This document shows positions 18,423-28,648 of a stretch of 64,000 nt of DNA, piece after piece. Position 1 is the first letter of the stretch. Each line of letters starts with the position of its first letter. A program made the position numbers and the translations under genes. The DNA is from JAJZNI01 sp035624785 (GTDB lineage: Bacteria > Chloroflexota > Dormibacteria > Aeolococcales > Aeolococcaceae), in NCBI GenBank assembly GCA_035624785.1, contig DASPQV010000010.1, positions 7,239 to 71,238 on the forward strand. The letters run 5' to 3'. The notes under the pieces were generated by a model that worked only from the letters and a program-made list of their open reading frames with translations, was not told the origin of the DNA and did no database searches.

Positions 18423-19226
18423 CTATCCTCGCCGTCCCGTCACCCAGGCAACCGCGATCCAGCCGGCCAGCGTCCAGGCACCGAGCACCAGGTACGAGGT
18501 GGCCACGCCGGAGACCAGTCCGGTGGTCAGGCTCGCCCTGATGACCACCGCCATGTGATAGAGGGGCAGCCCCTCGTGGATGTCGGCCAGCCAGGTCGGG
18601 AACTGCGAGAGTGGGAAGGCGATGGGGGAGAAGAGCAGGACGACGAAGACCAGGATGTTGGTGATCAGGTTGATCACCACCGGGTTGGCGACCAGATGGG
18701 CGAGTGCCGTCCCGACCGACGCGGCCATCAGGGCGGTGAGCAGGAAGGCCGGCACCACCATGGGGGAGACCGAGAGGGGGACCCCGTAGCGCCAGGTGGC
18801 GAGCACCAGGGTCACCACGATCCCGGGCAGGGCGATCAGGGTGGTGATGGTGAGCGATGAGGCCACCTGGGCGGCGCGCGACACCGGCAGCGACCAGATG
18901 AAGTCGAAGGTGCCGGCGGTTCGCTGCGAGGAGATCAGGCTGGGCACCAGGATCAAGCCGAGCGGGAGCAGGGCGAGCGCTGGCGCACCGCTCACTATGT
19001 AGAGGAGCCCGGTCCGGGGGAGGTGGGGGACGTAGAGGCCGTAGATGATGGCCATGGCCGCGCCCATCAGGATCTGCAGCGCAACGACCATGGGAAGCCA
19101 CTGGCGGTAGCTGGACAGGTCGAACCGGAGCATGAGCCCGTAGGAGCGCAGCCACCCGAGCGGGCCGCCGCGCACGGGAAGCGAGAGCCGCGGCGGAGGC
19201 GCGGTCACGACCGCTTGAACGTTCAT
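18423..19226 (-). CDS. ABC-2 type permease
   Basis: A 267-residue six-TM permease without a large external domain, the DrrB-like class. It is the last gene of a minus-strand operon (ATPase, permease, permease) and starts immediately after the stop of the other permease. It is clearly paralogous to that protein: both begin with an Arg/Pro-rich stretch followed by PLGWLRS or PVEWLRS, and share the later RTAGTFDFIWSLPVSR-like segment. Two distinct permeases suggest a heterodimeric exporter. Confidence 0.88.
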   Translation of the reverse strand: MNVQAVVTAPPPRLSLPVRGGPLGWLRSYGLMLRFDLSSYRQWLPMVVALQILMGAAMAIIYGLYVPHLPRTGLLYIVSGAPALALLPLGLILVPSLISSQRTAGTFDFIWSLPVSRAAQVASSLTITTLIALPGIVVTLVLATWRYGVPLSVSPMVVPAFLLTALMAASVGTALAHLVANPVVINLITNILVFVVLLFSPIAFPLSQFPTWLADIHEGLPLYHMAVVIRASLTTGLVSGVATSYLVLGAWTLAGWIAVAWVTGRRG

Positions 19227-20018
19227 CTAGCCGCGCCTCATCACCGCCACCGCGGCGAGCAGCAAACCGGCGCATGTCCAGCCGGCCAGGAGTGCGTACG
19301 CGCCCGGAACCGAGTCGGGAGTGGCGACCCCCAGCGCGGACCTCATGATGGTGCCCATCGAACCGAAGGGGAGGCCCCGGTTCAGGCTTGCCAGCCAGTC
19401 AGGAAGCTGGCCGGCGGGCATGGCGATCGGGGAGAAGCCGATGGCCACGAAGTTGAGCACCTGGGCGAGCACGTTGCTCACCATCGGCACCGCGACGGCA
19501 TGGCCCATGGCGAACCCGATGGCCGACGAGGTCAGGCAGACCAGCAGGGTGGCCGGGATCACCGCGGCCGAGACGTGCAGGCTGACCCCGAATCGGAGCC
19601 AGCCGGCGATCAGGCTGGCGACCATCCCGGGGACGCCGACCAGCAGGTTCATGGCGTACCAGGAGACGAAACCGGCCGAGCGGGGCACCGGCTCCGACTG
19701 CAGGAACTCGTAGGTGTGGGCCAGCTTCTGCATGCCGACCACCTGGGGCAGGAAGACCAGCCCGACGATGTACAGGGTGATGACGGGCACGCCGGTGGCG
19801 CAGTAGACGACCGAGGTGGCCGGAACCCGGCTGGTGAAGAACAGTCCGAAGCCGAGCACGAACCCCACGCCGGCCAGAACCTCGACGGCGGCGAGCATGG
19901 GGATGAAAAGTCGCAGCGAGGCGAGCTGCCAGCGTGCCATGACCGCGCAGGAGCGCAGCCACTCGACCGGGCCCGACCGGAGCCGGGGGGTCGCGGCGGG
20001 GAGGGCGACCGTGGCCAC
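19227..20018 (-). CDS. ABC-2 type permease (paralogue of its neighbour)
   Basis: A 263-residue six-TM permease in the middle of the operon. It starts four bases after the ATPase stop and abuts the next permease gene. It shares layout and segments with the downstream permease, including LAHTYEFLQSEPVPRSAGFV in the equivalent place. Substrate unknown; it probably pairs with the downstream permease around the shared ATPase. Confidence 0.88.
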   Translation of the reverse strand: MATVALPAATPRLRSGPVEWLRSCAVMARWQLASLRLFIPMLAAVEVLAGVGFVLGFGLFFTSRVPATSVVYCATGVPVITLYIVGLVFLPQVVGMQKLAHTYEFLQSEPVPRSAGFVSWYAMNLLVGVPGMVASLIAGWLRFGVSLHVSAAVIPATLLVCLTSSAIGFAMGHAVAVPMVSNVLAQVLNFVAIGFSPIAMPAGQLPDWLASLNRGLPFGSMGTIMRSALGVATPDSVPGAYALLAGWTCAGLLLAAVAVMRRG

Positions 20019-20021
20019 CGA

Positions 20022-21065
<1,044 letters not shown>

Positions 21066-21121
21066 TGGCATTCTCCCGTTCAGCGCCCCGCCTGGCGGCA
21101 TGGCTCAGTCCTGCAAAGTAT

Positions 21122-21134
21122 CTTAGTTACTAAG
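21122..21134. promoter_or_regulatory. CTTAG-TTA-CTAAG palindrome, probable operator
   Basis: A perfect 5+5 inverted repeat with three-base spacer lies 57 bases upstream of the exporter ATPase start, in the most AT-rich stretch of the region. Similar TTAG/CTAA palindromes are bound by TetR- or MarR-type repressors of drug exporters. No such regulator gene is adjacent, so it would act from elsewhere. Confidence 0.5.
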
Positions 21135-21422
21135 TGAGTGTGATCCTAAGCTAACGGTGAGCCGCCTGTCAAGCGGCGGCCGCTGGGCGGCCCAGCCAGC
21201 GGGGCAGCAAGGCGCCGACCAGTATGCCGGGGGAGCGTGGCAGCCGGCGCAGCTGCGGGCCAGGGAAGCCGGCCGAAGATCGGGTGTCCCCGAACGCCAG
21301 TGTGACGAGATCTTCGCGAGCCCGACACCTGGCGAGAATCGCGTCATCCGCGCCAGCATGATGAGCCTGGGAAACCGCTTTCGCCGGGAGACCACAGGTT
21401 GGCTCGGCGCAGGAGGTTGGCG

Positions 21423-23009
21423 GTGAGCTCGAGTGTTCCCGCGCCGGGAAGGCGCCGCACCGACGCGGGCAGCGAATGGCGGCGTCACCCGGTTCTCAGC
21501 CTGGCCGTGCGCGCGGCCGTCTACAGCCTGCCGGTGGCCGCCGGGCTCACCGTCTCGCTGGTCCTGAGCCGGAGCCTTGGCCATCCGATTGGCCTGATGC
21601 CCACCCTGGCCTGGTTCGCCGCCGTGGTGGTGGCCACCCTCCTGACCGTGATCTCAGTGGAGCGGCTGGTGCGCCGTCTGCTGCCCCTCGCCACCCTCCT
21701 GAACCTGTCCCTGCTCTTTCCCGATCAGGCGCCGCGCCGCTTCGCGGTCGCCCGGCGCCGGGGCAATCCGGGCGACCTGGAACGGGCCCTCCAGGTGGTC
21801 AGGGCAGCCGGCACGCGGACTCCCGATGCCGGCTACATGCAGGCCATCCTGGAACTGATCGAGGCTCTCAACACCCACGACAAGCGCACGCGCGGCCACT
21901 CGCAGCGGGTCCGGGTGTTCACCGACCTGATCGCCGAGGAGATGCGCCTGCCGGCCGTGGACCGCGCCCGCCTCCGCTGGGCCTCGATGCTCCATGACAT
22001 CGGCAAGCTGATGGTCCCCGCCGAGGTTCTCAACAAGCCCGGGGCCCTGCGGCCGGAGGACTGGGAGCTCATCCACCGGCACCCGGCGGAGGGCGGGCGG
22101 CTGATCGAGCCGATCAAGCCATGGCTCGGCCGGTGGGCGGGGACGGTGGAGCATCATCACGAGCGGTGGGACGGCGGGGGCTATCCGCTGGGACTGTCGG
22201 GAGAGCGGATCTGTCTCGGAGCGCGCATCGTCGCCGTGGCCGATGCGTTCGAGACGATGACCACCGCCCGGCCGTACTCCCGTCCCATCAAAGTCACGGC
22301 GGCCCGAGCCGAGCTCGTCCGCTGCGCCGGGAAGCAGTTCGACCCCGTGGTGGTGCGGGCGTTCCTCAACATCTCGATCGGACGCTGCTGGCGGGAGGTG
22401 GGGGTCGCCTCCCTGCTGGCCCAGGTCCCCGCCGCCGCCTCGGTGGGCAACCTCCTCTCCCAGCTCGGGGCCCTGGCACCCGCCGTAGCCACCGGCGTTG
22501 CGGCGGTACCGCTGATGCTCGGGCCGCTGGCTCCGCCCGGTCAGGTGGCGGGGCCGGCCGACCCGCCGCCTGTCTCCGCTGCGCTCCAGGGCGATCCCCC
22601 CACCATCCCGGCGGCCCCAACCGCGGACCCGGCGAGACCAGGGGGCCGGGCGACGCCCACACCGACTCCAACGTCGTCGGGGAGCAGCGCGACGCCGACC
22701 CCGACGACGGCCTCGTCAGGGGGCCCGGGGGCCACGTCGTCTCCAACTCCGGCTGGGGCCGGCGGCGGACCGACGTGCCCGGCGCAAACGCCCGCGTCGG
22801 CGGGAAACGGCAAGTCCTCCCAGAGCCATGGAGCGTCGGGAAGCCAGGCGGGGTGCCCTGCGACCCCGGCGGCCAGCCCGACCGCGAAACCAAAGGGTCG
22901 CCAGGCGGGGACGCCGACCCCCAGCCCGACCGCCGGGGTTCCCAGCCCGACGGCAACGCCCCACGGTCACTCCTCAGCCTCACCGCCCGGGAAGAAGAAA
23001 GGACAGTGA
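21423..23009 (+). CDS. Membrane-anchored HD-GYP domain protein
   Basis: A 528-residue protein. TM segments lie at about 28-45 and 55-75, then the HD-GYP domain at about 140-310. The domain carries HSQRV, MLHDIGKL, HRHPAEGG and HHHERWDGGGYP, so the metal and GYP residues of cyclic-di-GMP phosphodiesterases are intact. A hydrophobic stretch (about 325-375) precedes a long Pro/Thr/Ser-rich tail, which may be extracellular. No GGDEF or receiver domain is fused. GTG 21423 has AGGAGG eight bases upstream. The tail is unusual for the family. Confidence 0.88.
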   Translation: MSSSVPAPGRRRTDAGSEWRRHPVLSLAVRAAVYSLPVAAGLTVSLVLSRSLGHPIGLMPTLAWFAAVVVATLLTVISVERLVRRLLPLATLLNLSLLFPDQAPRRFAVARRRGNPGDLERALQVVRAAGTRTPDAGYMQAILELIEALNTHDKRTRGHSQRVRVFTDLIAEEMRLPAVDRARLRWASMLHDIGKLMVPAEVLNKPGALRPEDWELIHRHPAEGGRLIEPIKPWLGRWAGTVEHHHERWDGGGYPLGLSGERICLGARIVAVADAFETMTTARPYSRPIKVTAARAELVRCAGKQFDPVVVRAFLNISIGRCWREVGVASLLAQVPAAASVGNLLSQLGALAPAVATGVAAVPLMLGPLAPPGQVAGPADPPPVSAALQGDPPTIPAAPTADPARPGGRATPTPTPTSSGSSATPTPTTASSGGPGATSSPTPAGAGGGPTCPAQTPASAGNGKSSQSHGASGSQAGCPATPAASPTAKPKGRQAGTPTPSPTAGVPSPTATPHGHSSASPPGKKKGQ

Positions 23010-23052
23010 GCGTCCCGGATACCAGAGGCCCGGCCTGAACCCTAGGACGGCG

Positions 23053-24432
23053 TCAATGCAGGGACGGCGCCTCGCGCGGTGGGCCGGTGGGGTGGAGAGG
23101 TGCCCCTGACCGGTGGTCCGTCAAGATCCTCGGCACCCGGTAGGCGCTGACCGGAGCGTGCCGGCCCTTGACGGGGCGCGGTGGGAGCGCCTCCATCCCT
23201 GGGACCGGCCGCTGCAACCCCGCCACGGTGGGCCCGCTGAGCACCGACTCTCCACCTTCCGCCCACTGCTGGATGCGCTGGGCCAGGTTCACCGCGTCCC
23301 CGACCAGGGTGTACTCGAGACGTTCGTCGGAGCCGAGCAGCGCGGCGGCCACCTCACCGGTCGAGATGCCGATGCCGATATGGAACGGAGGAAGCCCGCG
23401 GGCCTCCCACTCCAGGTTGAGCCCCAGCTGAGCCGCGTGCATGGCGACAGCTCCGCTCACCGCCCGATCAGCATGGTCGGCCTGGGGGATGGGGGCCCCG
23501 AAAACCGCCATGACCGCGTCACCGACGAACTGCATGACGGTGCCGCCCTCCCCCAGGATGGCCCGGTTCATCGCGGCCCGGTGCTCGTTGAGCTGCCCGG
23601 CGAGCACGGTGGGGTCAGCCTCCTCGGCGATGGTCGAATAGCCTCGGATGTCCGACATCAGCACGGTCACCGTCATCCGCTCAGTGCGGCCGGTCTCGCG
23701 ACCCTCGCGGCGCACCTTCTCGGCGATGCCGCCGGGGAGGAGACGGCTCAGAGTGTCGCCCTGCTCCTCACGTTCGACGATCGCCCGGTGGAGCATCTTC
23801 AACTTCTCCAGGGCGCCGCCGGCACCTGAGCTGGCGCCGCGGGCGAGACTGAGGAAGAGCTGCTCGATCTCGTCGTCCACCGCGGCCGGGGTGGTGTGCA
23901 GCGCGGCGGCGATGGCCTTGACCGGTTTTCCCTCGGCGACCTGGCGGAGCAGGGCCTCCTCGCGCTCGGAGAGGCCGGTGCTGTCCGTCACCGGCCGCAT
24001 CATCAGCTCGACGATCCTGGGATCGAGCATCGAGCCTCCCGTCGAGACGGTGCGGATGGCCCGGACCAATTGGTCGCCGTCGCCCACCCGGTCCTTGAGC
24101 AGGTAGGCGCAGCCGTCGGCCTGCTCGCGGAGCAGATCGATGGCGTACTCGGGCTCCTCGAACTGGGAAAGGACCACGACCCCGGTGCCGGGGTGACGCT
24201 TGCGCACCTCGCGGGCTCCGCGGATCCCCTCGTCCGTGAAGCTCGGGGGCATCCGGATGTCGGTGACCACCACCTGGGGAGCGGTCCTGGCGGCGACCTC
24301 GATCAGGCTGTCGTAGTCGGTGGCCACGGCGACAACCTCGATGCCGTCGTCCGCGCTCAGCAGCATCCTCACCCCCTCCCGGACGATCAGGTTGTCGTCC
24401 GCCAGGACGACGCTGATGCGCAAGGAGGGCAT
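23053..24432 (-). CDS. Response regulator fused to a class III nucleotide cyclase
   Basis: A 459-residue protein. A receiver domain (1-125) has phospho-acceptor Asp58 in VVTDIRMPP. A LuxR-like segment follows (about 150-200, LSEREEALLRQVAEGKPVKA). The class III cyclase domain spans about 245-430. Its metal-binding aspartates are in MSDIRGYS and VGDAVMAVFG, and LEYTLVGDAVNLAQR holds the Asp, Asn and Arg active-site positions. The purine-selecting Lys is replaced by Gln in VMQFVGD. The receiver is closely similar to that of the response regulator at 27823-28503. It is divergent from a cNMP-binding protein gene, a likely effector. ATG 24432 starts the receiver; the frame is open further upstream. 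Confidence 0.88.
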   Translation of the reverse strand: MPSLRISVVLADDNLIVREGVRMLLSADDGIEVVAVATDYDSLIEVAARTAPQVVVTDIRMPPSFTDEGIRGAREVRKRHPGTGVVVLSQFEEPEYAIDLLREQADGCAYLLKDRVGDGDQLVRAIRTVSTGGSMLDPRIVELMMRPVTDSTGLSEREEALLRQVAEGKPVKAIAAALHTTPAAVDDEIEQLFLSLARGASSGAGGALEKLKMLHRAIVEREEQGDTLSRLLPGGIAEKVRREGRETGRTERMTVTVLMSDIRGYSTIAEEADPTVLAGQLNEHRAAMNRAILGEGGTVMQFVGDAVMAVFGAPIPQADHADRAVSGAVAMHAAQLGLNLEWEARGLPPFHIGIGISTGEVAAALLGSDERLEYTLVGDAVNLAQRIQQWAEGGESVLSGPTVAGLQRPVPGMEALPPRPVKGRHAPVSAYRVPRILTDHRSGAPLHPTGPPREAPSLH

Positions 24433-24588
24433 GAGCAGATTGTGAGTGGCGGGCGAGGTCCGCCGATCAAGGTGGCTGGCACCCCCATACCGGGAGGTGA
24501 GCACCCGGAAGCCGGGCTGGGAGGCCCCATGGGGATGGGGCCGCTTGCACCATGGACCTGGAGCCAGATGGCCCTTATCGTGGCCGCC

Positions 24589-25596
24589 ATGAACCCACGC
24601 ATCGAAGCGTCTGTCACCTCCATCTCCTGGATCCCGTCGGAGGCCGTCCCGGGGCTGCAGCGGCTTCCCTGGGCCACCGGGATGGCCCACTACGACCCAG
24701 CCCCACCCGATGTGGTCGACGACCTGGAGGCACTCCGAGTCACCGACCGATTGCGGTTCGCCAACCGCCTCGCCGCCTGGGTCGAGGTGGAGGGCGGAGC
24801 CATCGCCGCACACGGCTACGGTGAGAGCGGGGGGATGGTCGGCTCCACCACCATGCGCCTCGGGCCGGCATCGATGACCTTCGCCGCCGTGGCCCTGCCC
24901 GACCGGCGAGCCGATCCGGTCGTCGGTGACGGCTGGGTACGGTTCGAGCAGACTGCCGGGGGGCGCACCGGGGTACCGATGCCCCGGCGGGTCAAGCACC
25001 CGCCCTACGTCAGGGTCTCGGCGCCTCTGGCCTGGACCACCCTGCGACTCACCATCCACCACGACGGGACGGTCGAGCACGAGCTGGCCGGCGCCAGCTC
25101 CTTCCCCCGGCACTGGGTCTACGACTCCAGGGGCCGGCTGGTGGCCAAGAGTGGCCTCACCGACTTCAAGGAGTGGTACGCGCGGGCATTCGGCCGGCAC
25201 TCGCCGTGGGGCGGTGAGGATTCGCCGGCCCTGGTCACCGAGGTCGAGACGGCCCTGGAGCGGGAGCTCTCCGGGCACATCATGCGGGGGGGAGCCAAGC
25301 CGTCGATCCGCCGGCTCAAGAAGGGCCAGGCGCTGGTCGAGGCGGGTGAGCCCGGCACCGAGCTCTTCCTCCTCCTCGACGGCGTGCTCTCCGTCGACGT
25401 CGGTGGCGAGGTGATCGCCAACGTCGGTCCGGGGGCGGTGCTCGGCGAGCGGGCGCTGCTCGAGGCGGGGACGCGGACGGCGACCCTCCGCGCCGTGACG
25501 CCCTGCCGCATCGCCGCGGTGGACGGCGACCAAATCGCTCCCGAGTTCCTCCGGGAGCTCGCCGCCGTTCATCGTCGCGAGGAGATCGCCCGGTGA
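24589..25596 (+). CDS. Cyclic-nucleotide-binding domain protein with unknown N-terminal domain
   Basis: A 335-residue protein. The last 110 residues form a cNMP-binding beta-roll: KGQALVEAGEPGTELFLLLD and the phosphate-binding cassette GERALLEAGTRTATL, with the Glu and Arg that contact cyclic nucleotides. The first 215 residues are not recognised; they contain a mixed beta region and WARAFGRHSPWG-like segments but no HTH or membrane segment. The start lies 156 bp from the divergent receiver-cyclase gene, which suggests it senses that enzyme's product. Eight bases separate its stop from the kinase gene. Confidence 0.8.
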   Translation: MNPRIEASVTSISWIPSEAVPGLQRLPWATGMAHYDPAPPDVVDDLEALRVTDRLRFANRLAAWVEVEGGAIAAHGYGESGGMVGSTTMRLGPASMTFAAVALPDRRADPVVGDGWVRFEQTAGGRTGVPMPRRVKHPPYVRVSAPLAWTTLRLTIHHDGTVEHELAGASSFPRHWVYDSRGRLVAKSGLTDFKEWYARAFGRHSPWGGEDSPALVTEVETALERELSGHIMRGGAKPSIRRLKKGQALVEAGEPGTELFLLLDGVLSVDVGGEVIANVGPGAVLGERALLEAGTRTATLRAVTPCRIAAVDGDQIAPEFLRELAAVHRREEIAR

Positions 25597-25603
25597 CGCC
25601 GGT

Positions 25604-27814
25604 ATGACGGCACCGGCCCTGACCGCGGGCGGGCGGTTGGGCAGCCGCCTCCTCGCCTACCTGGCGGCTGGCCTCGCTGCCGCCGGTGGGCTGACCACCC
25701 TCGCCCTGGTGATCGTCAACCGCTCGACGATCCAGAACCTGGCGGCCGCCGATCCCATATCCATCGTCATGCCGCTGACCTTCGCGGCGGTGGGCGGCCT
25801 GGTGGCGGCTCGCCATCCGGGCAACGCGACGGGCTGGCTGATGCTGTTCATCGCCGTGGACATGGGGCTGATCGGCGTCGGGGACCAGTACGCCCGTCTC
25901 GCCCTGATCACCGCGCCGGGATCCCTCCCCGGAGCGGGCTGGGCGCTCCTCTTCAGCAGCCAGCTGGCGGTGCCGTGGGTCTACCCGAGCGGCGCGGCGG
26001 CGCTCCTGCTGATGGTGCTGCCGGATGGGCGCCTCGCCTCCCGGCGCTGGCGACCTGCCGTGGTGGTGGCGGTGGCCTCCACCGCGCTCACCAGCCTTCC
26101 CTTCGGGGCCCTGGGCTCCAACCCTCTGACCGTCAGCGGCACCACGACCCCAGGGGTGCCCAACCCGGTCGCCGTGCCCGGGCTCAATGGCTGGGCCTCG
26201 GGAGCCGTCAGTGCCATCCCCTGGCTGGTGGGCCTGGCGGTGATCGTCGCCGCGGCGGCGGCTCCCCTCATCCGCCTGCGCCGGGCGGGGGGTGACGAGC
26301 GCCAGCAGCTCAAGTGGATCGCCTACGCCGTCCTGCTCAGCGCCCTGGTCAGCACGGCCTTCGAGCTCTCCGACCTCAGCGGCGGCGAGCTCCAGTCAGA
26401 CCTGTTCACCCTCTCCATCGCCCTCGGCTTCGGCCTGGCGTTCCCGGTGTCGATCGGCTTCGCCATCCTCAGGTACCGGCTCTACGACATCGACATCGTG
26501 ATCAGCCGGACCCTGGTGTACGGCTCGCTGGCGGTCTTCATCACCGGCATCTACGTGGGGATCGCGGTGGGGATCGGCGAGCTGGTGGGCAGCGGCGGCC
26601 GGCCCAACCTGGGGCTTTCGATCCTGGCCACGGCGATCGTGGCGGTCGGATTCCAACCGCTGCGTGAACGGCTCCAGCGGGTGGTCAACCGGCTGGTGTA
26701 CGGGAGGCGAGCCACCCCCTACGAGGTGCTCAGCCAGTTCTCCGCCCGGGCCGCCGAGAGCTACGCCGGCGAGGAGGTGCTGCCTCGGATGGCCGCGGTG
26801 CTCCGTGAGGGTACCGGGGCCGAGGGTGCCACGGTCTGGCTGAAGAGCGGCGACCAGCTGCGGCCGGCAGCGAGCAGTCCGGCCGGCCTGGTGGGCTTCG
26901 AACCCCGGACCATGCTGGGCGGAGAGCTTCCCGAGCTGCCCGGGGTGAGCCGCGTCGTCGCCGTGCGCCACCAGGGTGAGCTCCTGGGCGCGCTCACCAT
27001 CATCAAGCGGCGCGGCGAGTCCCTGACCCCGCTGGAGGAGAAGCTGCTCTCAGACCTGGCCCACCAGGCCGGTCTGGTGCTCAGGAACGTCGGCCTCACC
27101 GCCGATCTCCGGGCCCGGCTGGAGGAGCTTCGCCAGTCCCGGCAGCGGCTGGTGTCGGCCCAGGACGAAGAGCGGCGGCGGCTGGAGCGCAACCTCCATG
27201 ACGGTGCTCAGCAGCACCTGGTGGCCCTCAAGGTGAAGCTGGGCCTGGCCGAGATGCTGCTGGCCCGGGACCTGGACAAGGCCAGGTCCGCCCTGGCCCA
27301 GTTGAAGCAGGACGCCGACGAGGCCCTGGAGACGCTGCGCGACCTGGCGAGAGGGATCTACCCACCGCTGCTCGCTGACAAGGGACTGGTGCCTGCCTTG
27401 GAGTCACAGGCTCGCAAGGCCAGCCTTCCCGTCCTGTTGGTTGGGGACGGAATTGGCAGATACCCGCAGGAGGTGGAGGCGACGGTGTACTTCTGCGTCC
27501 TCGAGGCCCTCCAGAACGTCCAGAAGTACGCGAGGGCGTCGGGGGTGACGGTGCGTCTCGATGAGGGCCATGGGGTGCTTCGCTTCGCGGTCACGGATGA
27601 CGGTGCCGGCTTCGACCCGGCGACGGTGAGCCGCGGCGCCGGGCTCACCAACATGAGGGACCGCCTCGACGCCCTGGGCGGGTCCGTGCAGTTCCGATCC
27701 CAGCCAGGGGGCGGCACCATCGTCGCCGGCGAGGTCGCCGTCAACTCCGATGCTGTGGAGATCGACGGCCTGCCCCGGCCGGGCGCCGCGCGTGCCGCGC
27801 TGGCTTCCGCCTGA
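25604..27814 (+). CDS. Membrane sensor histidine kinase (HisKA_3 type) with GAF-like domain
   Basis: A 736-residue kinase. About eight TM segments occupy residues 15-350, including the conserved LRYRLYDIDIVISRTLVYG region. A GAF-like domain (about 375-500) precedes the dimerisation helix with phospho-acceptor His532 in ERNLHDGAQQHL. The HATPase domain has LEALQNVQKYA (N box) and DDGAGFDP (G1), then GLTNMRDR. It follows the cNMP-binding gene and faces the LuxR response regulator (27823-28503), its likely partner. NarX/DesK-class kinases signal to such regulators. Confidence 0.92.
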   Translation: MTAPALTAGGRLGSRLLAYLAAGLAAAGGLTTLALVIVNRSTIQNLAAADPISIVMPLTFAAVGGLVAARHPGNATGWLMLFIAVDMGLIGVGDQYARLALITAPGSLPGAGWALLFSSQLAVPWVYPSGAAALLLMVLPDGRLASRRWRPAVVVAVASTALTSLPFGALGSNPLTVSGTTTPGVPNPVAVPGLNGWASGAVSAIPWLVGLAVIVAAAAAPLIRLRRAGGDERQQLKWIAYAVLLSALVSTAFELSDLSGGELQSDLFTLSIALGFGLAFPVSIGFAILRYRLYDIDIVISRTLVYGSLAVFITGIYVGIAVGIGELVGSGGRPNLGLSILATAIVAVGFQPLRERLQRVVNRLVYGRRATPYEVLSQFSARAAESYAGEEVLPRMAAVLREGTGAEGATVWLKSGDQLRPAASSPAGLVGFEPRTMLGGELPELPGVSRVVAVRHQGELLGALTIIKRRGESLTPLEEKLLSDLAHQAGLVLRNVGLTADLRARLEELRQSRQRLVSAQDEERRRLERNLHDGAQQHLVALKVKLGLAEMLLARDLDKARSALAQLKQDADEALETLRDLARGIYPPLLADKGLVPALESQARKASLPVLLVGDGIGRYPQEVEATVYFCVLEALQNVQKYARASGVTVRLDEGHGVLRFAVTDDGAGFDPATVSRGAGLTNMRDRLDALGGSVQFRSQPGGGTIVAGEVAVNSDAVEIDGLPRPGAARAALASA

Positions 27815-27822
27815 GCACCACG

Positions 27823-28503
27823 TCAGCGCCCCGACGCCGGCCCCACCTCAGCCAGGTAGGTGAGCGCCGCCTTCACCCGGCGATGGACATCCGCCTCCTC
27901 CGAGAGGCCGAGCTTGGAGAAGATGGCATTGATGTGCTTCTCCACGGCGCGCTCGGTGAGGAAGAGGGCGCTCGCGATGGCGGCGTTGTTGCGTCCCTCG
28001 GCGATGAGCTGGAGCACCTCCCTCTCGCGCGGGGTGAGCTCGTCGAGCGGAGATTGGCGCGCCCTGGCTCGTGCCGCCACCAGCAGCTCGACCACCGAGG
28101 GGTCGATCACCGAACCGCCGGCGGCGACCTCGCGGATCGCGGTGACCAGCTGGGAGACATCGGAGACCCGCTCCTTGAGCAGGTAGGCGCGCCCGGACGC
28201 GCCGCGCTCCAGGAGCGCCAGGGCGTACTCCGGCTCGGCAAATTGACTCAGGACCACCACCCCGGTGCCTGGTGCGGTGTCCCGAAGCCGGTCGGCCACC
28301 ACCAGTCCTTCGTCGCGATGGCTCGGCGGCATCCGGATGTCGGTGAGCACCACGTCGGGATGGTGCTCGGCGACCGCCTGCTCCAGGGAGGGGAGATCGG
28401 CGCAGGCGGCGAGCAGCTCGATGCCCTCCTGGGCTTCGATGAGCTGGCGCACCCCCTCGCGGACCAGATAGTTGTCCTCGGCCAGGACCACCCCGATCGG
28501 CAT
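27823..28503 (-). CDS. NarL/LuxR-family response regulator
   Basis: A 226-residue regulator. The receiver domain has Asp55 in VLTDIRMPP and the Lys in AYLLKERV. A LuxR HTH follows at about 150-210: LTPREREVLQLIAEGRNNAA and EKHINAIFSKLGL. Overall and in the receiver it is close to the receiver-cyclase fusion at 23053-24432, including the PGTGVVVLSQF segment, so the two probably arose by duplication. Converges with the kinase gene eight bases away. ATG 28503 begins the receiver; the frame extends upstream without conservation. Confidence 0.92.
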   Translation of the reverse strand: MPIGVVLAEDNYLVREGVRQLIEAQEGIELLAACADLPSLEQAVAEHHPDVVLTDIRMPPSHRDEGLVVADRLRDTAPGTGVVVLSQFAEPEYALALLERGASGRAYLLKERVSDVSQLVTAIREVAAGGSVIDPSVVELLVAARARARQSPLDELTPREREVLQLIAEGRNNAAIASALFLTERAVEKHINAIFSKLGLSEEADVHRRVKAALTYLAEVGPASGR

Positions 28504-28648
28504 CGACCCCAGTATATGGACCCCCGTTGAGACCCACGGCTGGCCCCGATTCGGCCGGCTCTTACCGGCGTGGCGGTTTCCACACCCGGGGTGTGGTGGA
28601 GGCACCCCTGACAGGCCGTGCACCGGCTGCTACGGTGACCGTGGAGAG

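Noticed and set aside
24433..25572. Upstream extension of the receiver-cyclase frame to 25572
   Set aside because: Antisense to the cNMP-binding gene and without domain similarity; the receiver domain begins at 24432.
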